Below the pieces are notes generated by a model, which worked only from the letters and a program-made list of their open reading frames with translations, did no database searches and had not been told where the DNA came from. From contig NZ_BOSE01000004.1 of assembly GCF_018403185.1 (NCBI RefSeq), positions 62,001 to 126,000 of the forward strand: a stretch of 64,000 bases of DNA, read 5' to 3'. This document shows, one piece after another, positions 33,638 to 42,424 of this stretch. Source of the DNA: Paenibacillus montaniterrae (GTDB lineage: Bacteria; Bacillota; Bacilli; Paenibacillales; Paenibacillaceae). Position 1 is the first letter of the stretch; every line of letters begins with the position of its first letter. Both the position numbers and the translations under genes were made by a program.

Positions 33638-35380
33638 ATGAATAATCGAATTATACCTAATCCTGCAATGACTCAGCTGGATGTGCAAAAAGCAATTCAT
33701 CCCGCGGTTACACTCACCTTTCAGCGTGAATGGTTTAATGAGCTGCAGCAGCGCATCGAGCAAAATGGTCCCTGGGATCAATGGAGCATGTATCAGCTTG
33801 CGATCGAAGCGAGACAATCGACGCTAATTGGCTCCTTCGACGAATTGCTGTGTCTGCGCAGCCTTCCTGCCTTCGAGCCGATGCAGCATCAGCTCGATAC
33901 GGCGAAGCGCGTCCTGCATGAAATGGGCGGACGGGCAATTTTGGCCGATGAAGTGGGACTAGGCAAAACGATCGAGGCTGGATTGATTTTGAAAGAATAT
34001 ATGGTGCGGGGACTAGTCAAAAAGGCGCTCATCCTCGTGCCTGCCTCGCTTGTCCTGCAATGGGTGCGTGAGCTTAATGCCAAGTTCGGCATTCAAGCCG
34101 TTGCACAAAAAAAAGCGCATAGCTGGGGCAATGAAATCGTCGTAGCTTCGCTCGATACTGCCAAGCGCGAACCGCATCGTGAGCTGGTGCTTGCGACGGA
34201 TTACGACCTGATCATAATCGATGAGGCGCATAAATTAAAAAACAAAAAAACGACCAATTACCAGTTTGCCGTTCAGCTTAGCAAAAAATACTGCTTGCTG
34301 CTTACGGCAACACCAATTCAAAATGACTTGGATGAGCTGTTTAATTTGATTTCCTTGTTGAAGCCCGGTCAGTTGGGCGGACAAGGTGAATTCAACAGCA
34401 ATTACGTTGTCGATAAACGGCTTCCGAAAAATGAGGATCAGCTGCAGGATGTGCTGTCCTCGATCATGATTCGCAATCGTCGCAGCGACGGCGGCATTCA
34501 TTTTACGAAGCGAAATGTTCGCAATATTAATTTGCAGCTTTCTCCCGAGGAGCAAAATCTGTACGATGCGGTAACCAGCTTCGTCCAGCAGCAAGCGAGA
34601 CAGGACGGCATGGATTTGAGCAGTATTTTGTCGCTTGTCACGCTGCAGCGGGAAGTATGCAGCAGCCGCGATGCCGTATTTTTAACATTGGTCAATATGT
34701 TCAAGAAAACGAGTGAGGATTCCCCGCTGCGGCCGAAAATTTGGGAGCTGGTCGAATGCATTCGCGCGATTACGTCCAATACGAAGGCTGAAAAAGCGCT
34801 TGAAATTGTGAATCAATGTCCGGACAAAGTTATTTTGTTTACCGAGTATCGCGCAACCCAGGAATATTTGCTGCAGTTTTTTGATAAGCATGCGATCAAG
34901 GCCGTACCGTATCGCGGCGGCATGAATCGCGGCAAAAAGGATTGGATGATGGATCTGTTCCGCGGCAAGGCCAAGGTGCTGATTGCTACTGAAGCGGGCG
35001 GTGAAGGCATCAACCTGCAGTTTTGCAATAACATGATCAATTTTGATTTGCCATGGAATCCGATGCGGGTAGAGCAGAGGATAGGTCGCGTGCATCGTCT
35101 TGGTCAAACCCAGGATGTAAATATTTACAATTTATGCACGATGAACACGATTGAAGAGCATATTTTGCATTTGCTGCATGAAAAGATCAATTTGTTCGAG
35201 CTTGTGATCGGGGAGCTCGATCATATCATTGAACGGATGGAATCGCGCGACGGGTCAATCGAGCAAAGACTGGCTAAAGCTATTTTGCAGGCTACTGACA
35301 AGCAGCAGCTAAGTGAAGAAATTGATAGCATCGGTGCGGGATTCAGCACCTATCAGCAAGAGCAGGCACGTTTACAATAG
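33638..35380 (+). CDS. yqhH: SNF2-family helicase-like ATPase (YqhH)
   Basis: A 580-residue Swi2/Snf2-type ATPase of the RapA/HepA-like branch. Motif I is DEVGLGKT (104-111), DEAH is at 195-198, motif III is LLTATP, and the C-terminal RecA lobe has VLIATEAGGEGINLQFC and QRIGRVHRLGQ. These proteins translocate on double-stranded DNA and remodel bound proteins; the target of YqhH is not known. ATG follows AAAGGAG. It forms an operon with yqhG (12-nt gap), an arrangement also found in B. subtilis. Confidence 0.9.
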   Translation: MNNRIIPNPAMTQLDVQKAIHPAVTLTFQREWFNELQQRIEQNGPWDQWSMYQLAIEARQSTLIGSFDELLCLRSLPAFEPMQHQLDTAKRVLHEMGGRAILADEVGLGKTIEAGLILKEYMVRGLVKKALILVPASLVLQWVRELNAKFGIQAVAQKKAHSWGNEIVVASLDTAKREPHRELVLATDYDLIIIDEAHKLKNKKTTNYQFAVQLSKKYCLLLTATPIQNDLDELFNLISLLKPGQLGGQGEFNSNYVVDKRLPKNEDQLQDVLSSIMIRNRRSDGGIHFTKRNVRNINLQLSPEEQNLYDAVTSFVQQQARQDGMDLSSILSLVTLQREVCSSRDAVFLTLVNMFKKTSEDSPLRPKIWELVECIRAITSNTKAEKALEIVNQCPDKVILFTEYRATQEYLLQFFDKHAIKAVPYRGGMNRGKKDWMMDLFRGKAKVLIATEAGGEGINLQFCNNMINFDLPWNPMRVEQRIGRVHRLGQTQDVNIYNLCTMNTIEEHILHLLHEKINLFELVIGELDHIIERMESRDGSIEQRLAKAILQATDKQQLSEEIDSIGAGFSTYQQEQARLQ

Positions 35381-35392
35381 AGGTGAATAAAG

Positions 35393-36316
35393 ATGAATAC
35401 AAAGCAGGTCCAACGTTTTGTGCAGCGTTATTTGGAAGCGACACAGTGCACCATTATGGAGAAATCACCATACCACATTAAAGTAAAGCTATCGCCTGAA
35501 GCCGACCGAGAGCTGACGAATCGGCCTTACTATTGGAGCTTTATTGACCGCTTGAATGAAACGCCGGAAACGATGAGCTTTTTGTTCGTTTTTGACGAGG
35601 AAAAATATAATCAGATGCTCAATGAGCAGTCTGTCGATCCAGCTCCAGCTTTATCTGCAGAGGATAAGGCGTTAGATCGCGTCTTCGGGTTTGCACCCAA
35701 GCCTATTATGCGCGTTCCGAAGGAGCATTTGCATTTTGGCTCCAATCGTTTGCAGCAGCTTTTCGATTCGACACAGCGCAATGGCAGCTTTGTTTGCCTT
35801 TATCAGGAGCCGCAGCAGCGCGCCTTGCATCCTTACGCCTCGCGTCCGTACACTGCCTGGCTCGCTGTCAATTATGTGGTCGAGCTCAGCTGTGATCGCA
35901 AGCGCGAGGAGTTGTTCAGCCTTGGCATTTCACTTGTTACCGGCCATTGCGTGGAGCATTTTCATGATCGCCTGCAAGCAATGCGGCTGTCACCGCGCAT
36001 TCCAGCCAATGTTCATCTTGCGAAAAATGGCATTTCCTATAATAAAGCACTTTCGATCGCAGAAGCCTATATTGAGCGTAAGCTGAAAAGCTACGATTAT
36101 GATTGGGCAGTACAAGCTCAAGCGAGGCTGAAGGAAGAGCTGGAGCGGCTGGACAGCTTTTATAAGCCCTTGCTGCAGCATGCCGAAGCTGAGCAGGAAC
36201 AGGAAATTTTACAGCTGCAGCAGAAGCGGATGGAAGAAATCAGATGGCAGTACGAGCCGCGCATTACGGCATCCGTCATTAACTGCGGATTATTTCATCT
36301 CGATGGCATTGATTGA
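35393..36316 (+). CDS. yqhG: YqhG family protein
   Basis: A 307-residue soluble protein, recognised from its position after yqhH and its opening (QVQRFVQRYLEATQCTIMEKSPYHIKVKLSPEADRELT split over residues 5-43). The C-terminal third is a charged, probably coiled-coil helix (about 215-285). Function is unknown; the constant pairing with the YqhH ATPase suggests a partner or substrate adaptor. The ATG follows GAGGTGA. Confidence 0.82.
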   Translation: MNTKQVQRFVQRYLEATQCTIMEKSPYHIKVKLSPEADRELTNRPYYWSFIDRLNETPETMSFLFVFDEEKYNQMLNEQSVDPAPALSAEDKALDRVFGFAPKPIMRVPKEHLHFGSNRLQQLFDSTQRNGSFVCLYQEPQQRALHPYASRPYTAWLAVNYVVELSCDRKREELFSLGISLVTGHCVEHFHDRLQAMRLSPRIPANVHLAKNGISYNKALSIAEAYIERKLKSYDYDWAVQAQARLKEELERLDSFYKPLLQHAEAEQEQEILQLQQKRMEEIRWQYEPRITASVINCGLFHLDGID

Positions 36317-36437
36317 CGTACATCTGAGGTTAACGACCTTAGTCTACAAAAAAAGAAGCTGCTGCTCGCAAAAAGGCATGACAAGATGCAACAGCCTTTT
36401 CAGAGCATGTCCTCTACTATACAAGAGAGGTGATGGA

Positions 36438-37298
36438 ATGAAAAAACAATTGCAATTGATCGCGATACAGCTGCTCACTGCTTTGCTGCTCACTGGCTTC
36501 ATGTCAGCCAATAGCTTTACATCAGCAGCCGCTCATGCAGCTAAAGCAAGCGAGCTTTCTGCTGCAGCGGAAATGTGGCAGCAGCAACTGGCCAAGCAGC
36601 AAGGCTTTGAGCATTGGGAAAAAGCAACTCTTTCAATTACAGCACTGGGGCCCGGAACTCATGGCTGGCTTGTGCTTGTAAAAAACAATAATGAAGTTGT
36701 CGGGTATATGATTATCCATGCCAAAGAAGCTGGAGGATATATGTTAAGCGAATATGGAAGCGGCGACGCAGCTTCCTTGCAGTTTCTAGCCGATCATGTC
36801 GCATCCTTCAGCTATTTTGGTCCATTCCACAGCATTGTGCAAGCAGAAAAGAAAACGATCACTTGCTTTATTGAGCCGTTTATGCAGGAGGCTTTTCCTA
36901 TTACGGTGCAGCGTATCGAGCAGCAGCAGAAGCTAGCTGAGCAAGCAAAAGCAGGGCATGGCACCTTCAAGCTGCCTGCCCTTATTACCGGCTCCTATAC
37001 ATTGCAATACTTTGACCCATATGAGACGATGCCATGGCTAACTCGCGAGCCATTGAATAAAGCGTTCGAGGATGACACCTCGGTTGAAATGCTGCTAGAG
37101 CTTGACAGCCATCTGCAATATACGGCAGAAAGCTGGGACCATGCCATTTTTTCAGTTTATTCCGTTACAGGCTTTCACGAGTGGAATGAGGTTGATCTTT
37201 TTCTTGCCCTGCAGGACAGCAATGAGTCGCTGATTCGTTATATTGCTTATGATACATTGATGGAGCAGGGATTATTTTATAGCGCAATGGACTTTTAG
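36438..37298 (+). CDS. Secreted protein of unknown function
   Basis: A 286-residue protein with a signal peptide (basic start, hydrophobic 6-22, cleavage probably after AHA near residue 35) and a mature alpha/beta domain that I do not recognise; GWLVLVKNNNEVVGYMIIHA is reminiscent of PepSY-like or protease-propeptide folds. ATG 36438 follows GAGGTGA; the frame is open 86 codons further upstream, but that part overlaps yqhG. It lies 121 nt after yqhG and its stop overlaps the converging yqzE gene by 4 nt. Confidence 0.75.
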   Translation: MKKQLQLIAIQLLTALLLTGFMSANSFTSAAAHAAKASELSAAAEMWQQQLAKQQGFEHWEKATLSITALGPGTHGWLVLVKNNNEVVGYMIIHAKEAGGYMLSEYGSGDAASLQFLADHVASFSYFGPFHSIVQAEKKTITCFIEPFMQEAFPITVQRIEQQQKLAEQAKAGHGTFKLPALITGSYTLQYFDPYETMPWLTREPLNKAFEDDTSVEMLLELDSHLQYTAESWDHAIFSVYSVTGFHEWNEVDLFLALQDSNESLIRYIAYDTLMEQGLFYSAMDF

Positions 37299-37483
37299 CC
37301 CTTTTTCTTTAACCATAGATATAAGCTGGTACCACCCACGCCAAACCATCGCGTAAGCCACTGCTCCTTTTGAGCTTTGGCTTCTTTTTTTGCCTGCTTG
37401 CGCTGCTCCACAGGCTTATCCATATATTCAACAAGCTGCTCAGTTAAATACTGCACATACTCCTGTCCTGTAATTTTTCCCAT
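37295..37483 (-). CDS. yqzE: YqzE family small protein (62 aa)
   Basis: A 62-residue, Lys/Gln-rich soluble protein: DYVQ-like opening (GQEYVQYLTEQLVEYMDKP), a basic helix (EQRKQAKKEAKAQKE) and the family's closing WFGVGGTSLYLWL. In Bacillus yqzE lies at the end of the comG competence operon, but its role is unknown; comG genes are not visible here. ATG 37483 follows AGAGGTG at 7 nt. Confidence 0.8.
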   Translation of the reverse strand: MGKITGQEYVQYLTEQLVEYMDKPVEQRKQAKKEAKAQKEQWLTRWFGVGGTSLYLWLKKKG

Positions 37484-37638
37484 TGTCACACACCTCTTTT
37501 AAAACTTTTTTGTTTCTGCCCTTCCCTACTATCAGTATTCCCAATCGTTCCAAATCCAATCGATGTATGAAATGACAAATGGCTAGCCAAGCTAAGCTTA
37601 TTACGGGGATATTTGACAACAAGAAAGGCAGTGTCAAT

Positions 37639-38421
37639 ATGGATCAAATTCAATGGATTAAGGCAGCACGTATTGCTGCCTGCAGTTTACTGATCTTATT
37701 CGCTTATGCTTCGAATTCTTCAAGTGCTAATGCGGGTGAATTAACAGCTGACCTATATGATAAAAGCATACTGGAGCAGTATGGCTATCAGCAGCCTGAG
37801 CGTCAGCAAGCTCCTCCTGAGCATATCGAGCAATTGCTGCCGGCAACAGCCGTCATTATTGATGCAGGGCATGGCGGGATTGATGGTGGCGCATTTTACG
37901 GGACGATTTATGAAAAGGATATAAACTTGGCAGTTGCCAAAAAGCTGTATGCTATTCTGCAAAGCCGCGGCATTCCAACGATTTTGAACCGTACACATGA
38001 CTATGCGTTAAGCGATGATAATCGCTGGCATCGCACTTCCTCTCGTCATTTGAAGGATTTGTCGCAGCGCATGGGCTTGACCAGAGAAATCAAGCATCTT
38101 ATTTTTGTCAGCTTACACGTCAACTCTGTCCCTAACAAAAGCGCGCGCGGACCGCTTGTGCTTCATCAGCCCAACGGAGAAAGTGCCCTGCTCGCTTATC
38201 ATGTACAAGAGCAATTGAACGATCTATATGCGGCCAATAAACGTCCAATTGCTGTAAAAAGCTTCTATGTGCTTAAATATGTAAAGTCTCCAGCCGTGTT
38301 GGTCGAGCTCGGCTTTATTAGCAATGCTAACGACCGTGCCCGACTTACCTCCCCCTCTGGGCAGACGGAACTTGCCGAAACGATAGCAGGCGGCATCTTA
38401 CATTACTTCTGGGTTAATTAA
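37639..38421 (+). CDS. N-acetylmuramoyl-L-alanine amidase (Amidase_3), exported, CwlD-like
   Basis: A 260-residue protein with an N-terminal signal/anchor (about 9-31) and one Amidase_3 domain. The zinc ligands are H78 (DAGHGG), E92 (YEKD) and H160 (SLHVNS), and the catalytic Glu is E223 (VELGFISN). It cleaves the MurNAc-L-Ala amide of peptidoglycan. Length, single domain and lack of SPOR or SH3 repeats resemble CwlD, which makes cortex muramic-lactam, but this needs a tree. ATG 37639 follows AAAGG. Its end overlaps the converging deacetylase gene by 24 nt. Confidence 0.86.
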   Translation: MDQIQWIKAARIAACSLLILFAYASNSSSANAGELTADLYDKSILEQYGYQQPERQQAPPEHIEQLLPATAVIIDAGHGGIDGGAFYGTIYEKDINLAVAKKLYAILQSRGIPTILNRTHDYALSDDNRWHRTSSRHLKDLSQRMGLTREIKHLIFVSLHVNSVPNKSARGPLVLHQPNGESALLAYHVQEQLNDLYAANKRPIAVKSFYVLKYVKSPAVLVELGFISNANDRARLTSPSGQTELAETIAGGILHYFWVN

Positions 38422-39198
38422 ATTGTTGCGAATAAGCTCGCTCAAATAAACCAGCTTGCCATGCTGCAGCAAAGTCGGAATCGATCTGGCAAGCTCCTTC
38501 GATGTATATTTGCCTGGCATGCCAACATGTCCGATAATGACGGTTGTTGGCCTGCTTTTCATAAGCGCGATCGCTTTCTTCATCTGCTTGTGAACATGCA
38601 TCGCCGTATATTCATCATCAAGAAACAAGGAGTTTTCCGCATAGGGAACACCCAGCTCACTGGCGATTTTGCCAACTACAGATTTGTCGGTTGTTCTGCT
38701 GTCTAAGTAAAATAAATTTCGCTCCTTGCACACCTGCAAAACAATGCGCATAATTCGTTCATCTGCCGTTATCTTCGAGCCCATATGATTATTGACGCCG
38801 ATAGCATGCGGCACCTGGTCGATTGCTGCTTCTACGCGTTCTCGTACTTGCTCATCCGTCAAATCGGAGGTTAGCGCCCCTGGTCCAAGCCATTTTTTCA
38901 AACCTTTATTCGGCTGCATAGGCAAATGCAAAATCACTTCATGTCCTGCTGCATGCGCTGCCTCTGCATCGCGCTGGGTGCTCGGTAAAAATGGCATCAC
39001 TGCTACCGTTAACGGCACATCCAACTTTAATATAGCCTGGGTGCCATCCATATCGTTGCCAAGATCATCAATAACGATCGCCATCGTATGCTCTGCCAGA
39101 GATTGATTTTGCAACTCGCCCTGGGCGATAGCTGTTGGCGCAGCATAAAACGCTGTGATAAGAGTAAGAAGTGTAAGCATGAAGAGCTTGCGGTTCAT
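38398..39198 (-). CDS. Divergent polysaccharide deacetylase (YibQ/DUF610 family), exported
   Basis: A 266-residue protein with a signal peptide (cleavage near AIAQG, residue 26) and a NodB-like barrel of the divergent polysaccharide deacetylase family: MAIVIDDLGND (metal Asp), HLPMQP, NNHMGSKIT and a late IGHVGMP. These usually act on periplasmic or wall glycans, but activity is rarely demonstrated. ATG follows AAGGAG at 8 nt. The 3' end overlaps the amidase gene on the other strand, so convergent transcripts would form antisense RNA. Confidence 0.88.
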   Translation of the reverse strand: MNRKLFMLTLLTLITAFYAAPTAIAQGELQNQSLAEHTMAIVIDDLGNDMDGTQAILKLDVPLTVAVMPFLPSTQRDAEAAHAAGHEVILHLPMQPNKGLKKWLGPGALTSDLTDEQVRERVEAAIDQVPHAIGVNNHMGSKITADERIMRIVLQVCKERNLFYLDSRTTDKSVVGKIASELGVPYAENSLFLDDEYTAMHVHKQMKKAIALMKSRPTTVIIGHVGMPGKYTSKELARSIPTLLQHGKLVYLSELIRNNLINPEVM

Positions 39199-39303
39199 TG
39201 TGTCATCTCCTTAGAACATAAGTTATTGTATTATGTTGTCCAACTGTCAATTCGCTTATGTAAAGGAATCCCATAAAATGAGGCATTACCCATCAACACA
39301 ACA

Positions 39304-39354
39304 CAAAAAAGCAGATAGCGAAAGCGGCAGCCTCTGCCCTCTCGCCATCTGCTT
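39304..39354 (-). terminator. Terminator of the zinc-finger gene operon
   Basis: Stem AAGCAGATGGCGAGAG / CTTTCGCTATCTGCTT around a GC-rich loop, followed on the minus strand by TTTTTTG. Confidence 0.8.
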
Positions 39355-39395
39355 CCTCGATATTCTTTGTTTATCGCAGCATGCCAGTCGTACCT

Positions 39396-39776
39396 TTAAT
39401 CAAACAAGTCCTCCAGCACATTAAATACCGATTTTTTCTTTTTCTTAATTGGCCTGCCATATTTGTCGTAGCCATAATGCTTGTGGCTTTTATGCGGATC
39501 ATAATAGTCTTTGCGGTATGCCGGATTGTAGCTATGCTGACTATGCGGCATCGGATTATGCACCGGAGCAGACGGGTACGGCTTTCTGCGCGGATCGGAA
39601 ACATAGGACTGCAGCTGATCATATTCCTCATGCGCTGCATGCACATCCTTCATCAGCTTGTCCAGTTCTCCGCGATCAAGCCAAACCCCTTTGCAGGAAG
39701 GACAAACATCAATCAATACTCCGTTTTTTTCAACCTCTCGCAAACTTATGCCGTCACAAACAGGACAAAACATCAT
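39396..39776 (-). CDS. zf-TFIIB domain protein
   Basis: A 126-residue protein: N-terminal zinc-binding domain with CPVC and CPSCKGVWLDRGELDKL (zf-TFIIB family), then a Tyr/His/Pro-rich low-complexity middle (about 65-105) and a basic KKKKK patch near the C-terminus. The family is widespread and its function is unknown. ATG 39776 (followed at once by another ATG) sits 6 nt after AAAGGAG. It starts 11 nt after the 75-residue protein gene, so both form an operon. Confidence 0.85.
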   Translation of the reverse strand: MMFCPVCDGISLREVEKNGVLIDVCPSCKGVWLDRGELDKLMKDVHAAHEEYDQLQSYVSDPRRKPYPSAPVHNPMPHSQHSYNPAYRKDYYDPHKSHKHYGYDKYGRPIKKKKKSVFNVLEDLFD

Positions 39777-39787
39777 CCTCATCTCCT

Positions 39788-40015
39788 TTACTCATTAACC
39801 TCATCTATTACATTAGGTCTTTCTTCACTAGCTGCAATATAAATATACGTGCGACTTAGCTTTACGACTCGTTTATTTCGTTTGCGAATCATAACAGAGT
39901 CATCGTCCCACGCCACAACTATTCCTGTCACGTCATTGCTTTCAAGACTATCGCGCACGACTCTGACAAGCTCACCCGACAGGCGAAATGCATTGAGCTG
40001 ATCCTCAGATACCAT
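39788..40015 (-). CDS. Small beta-rich protein, unknown (75 aa)
   Basis: A 75-residue protein with the pattern short helix, then strands VRVVRDS, GIVVAWDDDSVMI, KRVVKLS and YIYIA. This suggests a small SH3- or Sm-like barrel, but I recognise no family. The ATG follows AGGAGG at 5 nt, a strong site. It is cotranscribed with the zf-TFIIB gene. The basic segment IRKRNKRVVK would suit nucleic-acid binding; this is inference. Confidence 0.7.
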   Translation of the reverse strand: MVSEDQLNAFRLSGELVRVVRDSLESNDVTGIVVAWDDDSVMIRKRNKRVVKLSRTYIYIAASEERPNVIDEVNE

Positions 40016-40042
40016 AATTGCCTCCTGAATCTATATCGTAAT

Positions 40043-40083
40043 AAAAAGTCTTAACGAACACTTAAGGCATTCATTAAGACTTT
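40043..40083 (-). terminator. Terminator of the 108-residue protein gene
   Basis: Stem AAAGTCTTAA / TTAAGACTTT with an inner CTTAAG, followed on the minus strand by TTTTTATTAC. Confidence 0.8.
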
Positions 40084-40092
40084 GTCTTTGCT

Positions 40093-40419
40093 TTATTCGT
40101 TTATTGCATGCTCTTTGGAGTCATTTGTTTCATACCATTCATCCAACACTTTCGAGGACATGACGCGTCCTTCAATGTACGCAATTTGCTTTTCGGAAAA
40201 TTGCTCCTTCCATGACATGGAAAGCTCCTCGCACAGCTTTACGATCGTAAGTAACTCCGACCACGCCACATATCGCTTATACCAGAAAAATTGAGGGTGC
40301 TCAATCATATATGGGTATAAATCGTCAAACTCTGTATGCTTGCAATCCAATGCACGCTCGAACGAGTTTTTCGCACTAGCAATTTTGCTATTCATAAATT
40401 GATCCGTTAAATGTTCCAT
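40093..40419 (-). CDS. Hypothetical helical protein (108 aa)
   Basis: A 108-residue soluble, probably all-helical protein with several Trp/Tyr residues (FFWYKRYVAWSELLTIV). No family recognised. The ATG follows AAGGGGGG, and a good terminator lies just past the stop, so it is a real monocistronic gene. Confidence 0.7.
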   Translation of the reverse strand: MEHLTDQFMNSKIASAKNSFERALDCKHTEFDDLYPYMIEHPQFFWYKRYVAWSELLTIVKLCEELSMSWKEQFSEKQIAYIEGRVMSSKVLDEWYETNDSKEHAINE

Positions 40420-40496
40420 TACTTACGCCCCCCTTCGCTAATTACATCCATTATATAAGAAGTTGGAACGTTCTCTCAACCATATTCGGCTGGAAA

Positions 40497-41069
40497 TTAA
40501 TCTTTAAACACGATTTCGCCTGAATCGAGCGAAGCAATCTTCACTAATGATTCTACCCGGATGCCCTGCTCACGGAAATAATTAGCTCCCGCCTGGAATG
40601 CCTTTTCCACGACAATGCCCATTCCGACAAGCTCTGCGCCCGCTTCCTGAATAATTTTAACTACGCCGCGCGCACCGTCGCCATTGGCAATAATATCATC
40701 AATAAACAGGATGCGCTCGTCGCGGTTCAGAAATTGCTTGGAGATGACGAGATCTGATACCATGCCTTTCGTAAAGGATGGCACACGCTCCACATAAGAA
40801 TCTGGGTCATTAATGACTGTTTGCTTGCGCCGGGCAAATACTAGCGGCACATTTAATAGATAAGCCGCTGCAAACGCTGCTGGTATGCCAGAGGACTCAA
40901 TTGTCAACACCTTCGTAATATTGTCCGCTTTAAAGCGTGCTGCGAACTCTTTACCAATTTCCATAATTAGCGAAGGATCAACCTGTTGATTAATGATCGA
41001 ATCCATGCGCAACACATCGTTTGATACGATTGCAGATTCTTGTAAAATTTTTTGCTTTAATTGTTCCAT
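40497..41069 (-). CDS. xpt: Xanthine phosphoribosyltransferase
   Basis: A 190-residue type I phosphoribosyltransferase. The PRPP loop is ILFIDDIIANGDGA (120-133), and the N-terminal MEQLKQKILQESAIVSNDVL and FARRKQTV segments match Xpt. It salvages xanthine to XMP. In B. subtilis xpt is under a purine riboswitch and pairs with pbuX; neither the riboswitch nor a permease is here. The ATG follows GGAGGG. The 202 nt upstream hold short direct repeats (41168-41207). Confidence 0.95.
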   Translation of the reverse strand: MEQLKQKILQESAIVSNDVLRMDSIINQQVDPSLIMEIGKEFAARFKADNITKVLTIESSGIPAAFAAAYLLNVPLVFARRKQTVINDPDSYVERVPSFTKGMVSDLVISKQFLNRDERILFIDDIIANGDGARGVVKIIQEAGAELVGMGIVVEKAFQAGANYFREQGIRVESLVKIASLDSGEIVFKD

Positions 41070-41167
41070 GACGAATCCCTCCGCTACATGCTCTTTTCAG
41101 TAAAATACCACATGTACGCTAATCTAGCAAGCGGTGTGAACAGATCTACAAATATTTGCCTTGTTAA

Positions 41168-41207
41168 TGCAATATGGTGCAATATGGTGTACATCTCTGC
41201 AATATGC
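41168..41207. repeat. TGCAATATGG short direct repeats upstream of xpt
   Basis: Two adjoining copies of TGCAATATGG (41168 and 41178) and a third, TGCAATATGC, at 41198. They lie between the divergent xpt and ykvI-like genes and could be operator sites or slippage products. Confidence 0.6.
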
Positions 41208-41271
41208 TTGTCATGCTTGTCTGACTGCTCTCATATACTGGCTAATAGTATAGTTAAAGTGAGGGAAGGCT

Positions 41272-42321
41272 ATGAAGCTACAGGATTGGATTAAATCATT
41301 TCAAATAGCGGCGATCTATATGGGCACCATTGTAGGGGCTGGATTTGCAACCGGACAGGAAATTTTGCAGTTTTTCACCAGATTCGGCAGCTGGGGAACG
41401 TACGCGATTATATTTTCCACCTTTTTATTTATTTGGCTTGGCTACAAGGTGATGCTGCTCGCTTATCAGATTAAGGCAAAATCGTATGAGGATCTTAACA
41501 TCGCGCTGTTTGGTGAAAAATTAGGCTTTATTATAAGCTTGTTTATGCTCGTCGTGCTGCTCGGCGTATCAGCAGTGATGCTTGCCGGCGCCGGCACCGT
41601 TTTTGAGGAAAATTTCGACCTATCTTATCAATTGGGCTTGATTGTGACAGGGATCGCCTGCTTTTTTTTACTGCTGCGCGGCATGCATGCGATCATTGCA
41701 GTCAACTCCATTGTAGTGCCGATTATGCTGCTGTTCACATTGATTATTTTTTTTGATACCTTGCAGATGCCGAACACATCCAGCTTTCTCACGATTAAGA
41801 CCGACTATCCCCTTTGGACTTCACTCAGCACACCTTTTCTATACACTGCCTTTAATTTAGCTTTGGCGCAAGCCGTGCTGGTCCCGATTGGCGCACAAAC
41901 CAAAAATCCGAAAATTATTAAACGAGGCGCACTGCTTGGCGGATTAGGCATTGGCTTTATGCTCATTGTCGGCCATATTGCGCTGTCAGCACATATGCCC
42001 GGCGTTCAGCAATTTGCGATCCCGATGGGTGGCATCGCGCGAAATATGAGTGTAGCCGTTTATTATATTTATGTCACCATTATTTTTGCCGAAGTTTTTA
42101 CAACCTTGCTTGCCGATATTTATGGACTGGCTCTGCAGGTGCATGAGCGCTCCAAGCTTCCAACCAGCCTCATCATCTTTTGTGCGATTGTATGCTGTTA
42201 TTTTATGAGCCAAATCGGCTTTGGCAACTTGCTGGCAACGCTTTATCCGCTGTTTGGCTTCATCAGTCTCGGCTGGTTTATCCTTATCGCCCGCAAGCGG
42301 CTAGAACCGATTCAAAAATAA
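41272..42321 (+). CDS. YkvI family membrane protein (APC/NSS-like fold)
   Basis: A 349-residue protein with about ten membrane helices. The opening YMGTIVGAGFATGQEILQFF has the broken first helix with Gly-rich centre seen in LeuT-fold transporters; it matches the YkvI family of uncharacterised permeases. The substrate is unknown. The ATG follows GAGGGAAGG. It is divergent from xpt, and a long hairpin lies after the stop. Confidence 0.83.
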   Translation: MKLQDWIKSFQIAAIYMGTIVGAGFATGQEILQFFTRFGSWGTYAIIFSTFLFIWLGYKVMLLAYQIKAKSYEDLNIALFGEKLGFIISLFMLVVLLGVSAVMLAGAGTVFEENFDLSYQLGLIVTGIACFFLLLRGMHAIIAVNSIVVPIMLLFTLIIFFDTLQMPNTSSFLTIKTDYPLWTSLSTPFLYTAFNLALAQAVLVPIGAQTKNPKIIKRGALLGGLGIGFMLIVGHIALSAHMPGVQQFAIPMGGIARNMSVAVYYIYVTIIFAEVFTTLLADIYGLALQVHERSKLPTSLIIFCAIVCCYFMSQIGFGNLLATLYPLFGFISLGWFILIARKRLEPIQK

Positions 42322-42328
42322 CCGCTCA

Positions 42329-42381
42329 ACCAAATCAGCACCAACCTCCATATTGCGCATGGAGCTGGTGCTGATTTGGTT
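42329..42381. terminator. Long hairpin between convergent genes, no T-run
   Basis: AACCAAATCAGCACCA and TGGTGCTGATTTGGTT form a 16-bp perfect outer stem, continued by CTCCAT / ATGGAG around a 7-nt loop. Neither strand has a T-run next to it, so it is an atypical terminator or a 3'-end protecting stem for both the YkvI and glycosyltransferase mRNAs. Confidence 0.5.
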
Positions 42382-42424
42382 ATTGCGCTGTCTGTTCGTA
42401 CAACAGCGACAGGCATCAATTAAT

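Noticed and set aside
41070..41271. Purine riboswitch upstream of xpt
   Set aside because: The conserved junction and loop sequences of the purine aptamer are absent on the minus strand, and no terminator hairpin precedes the start codon.
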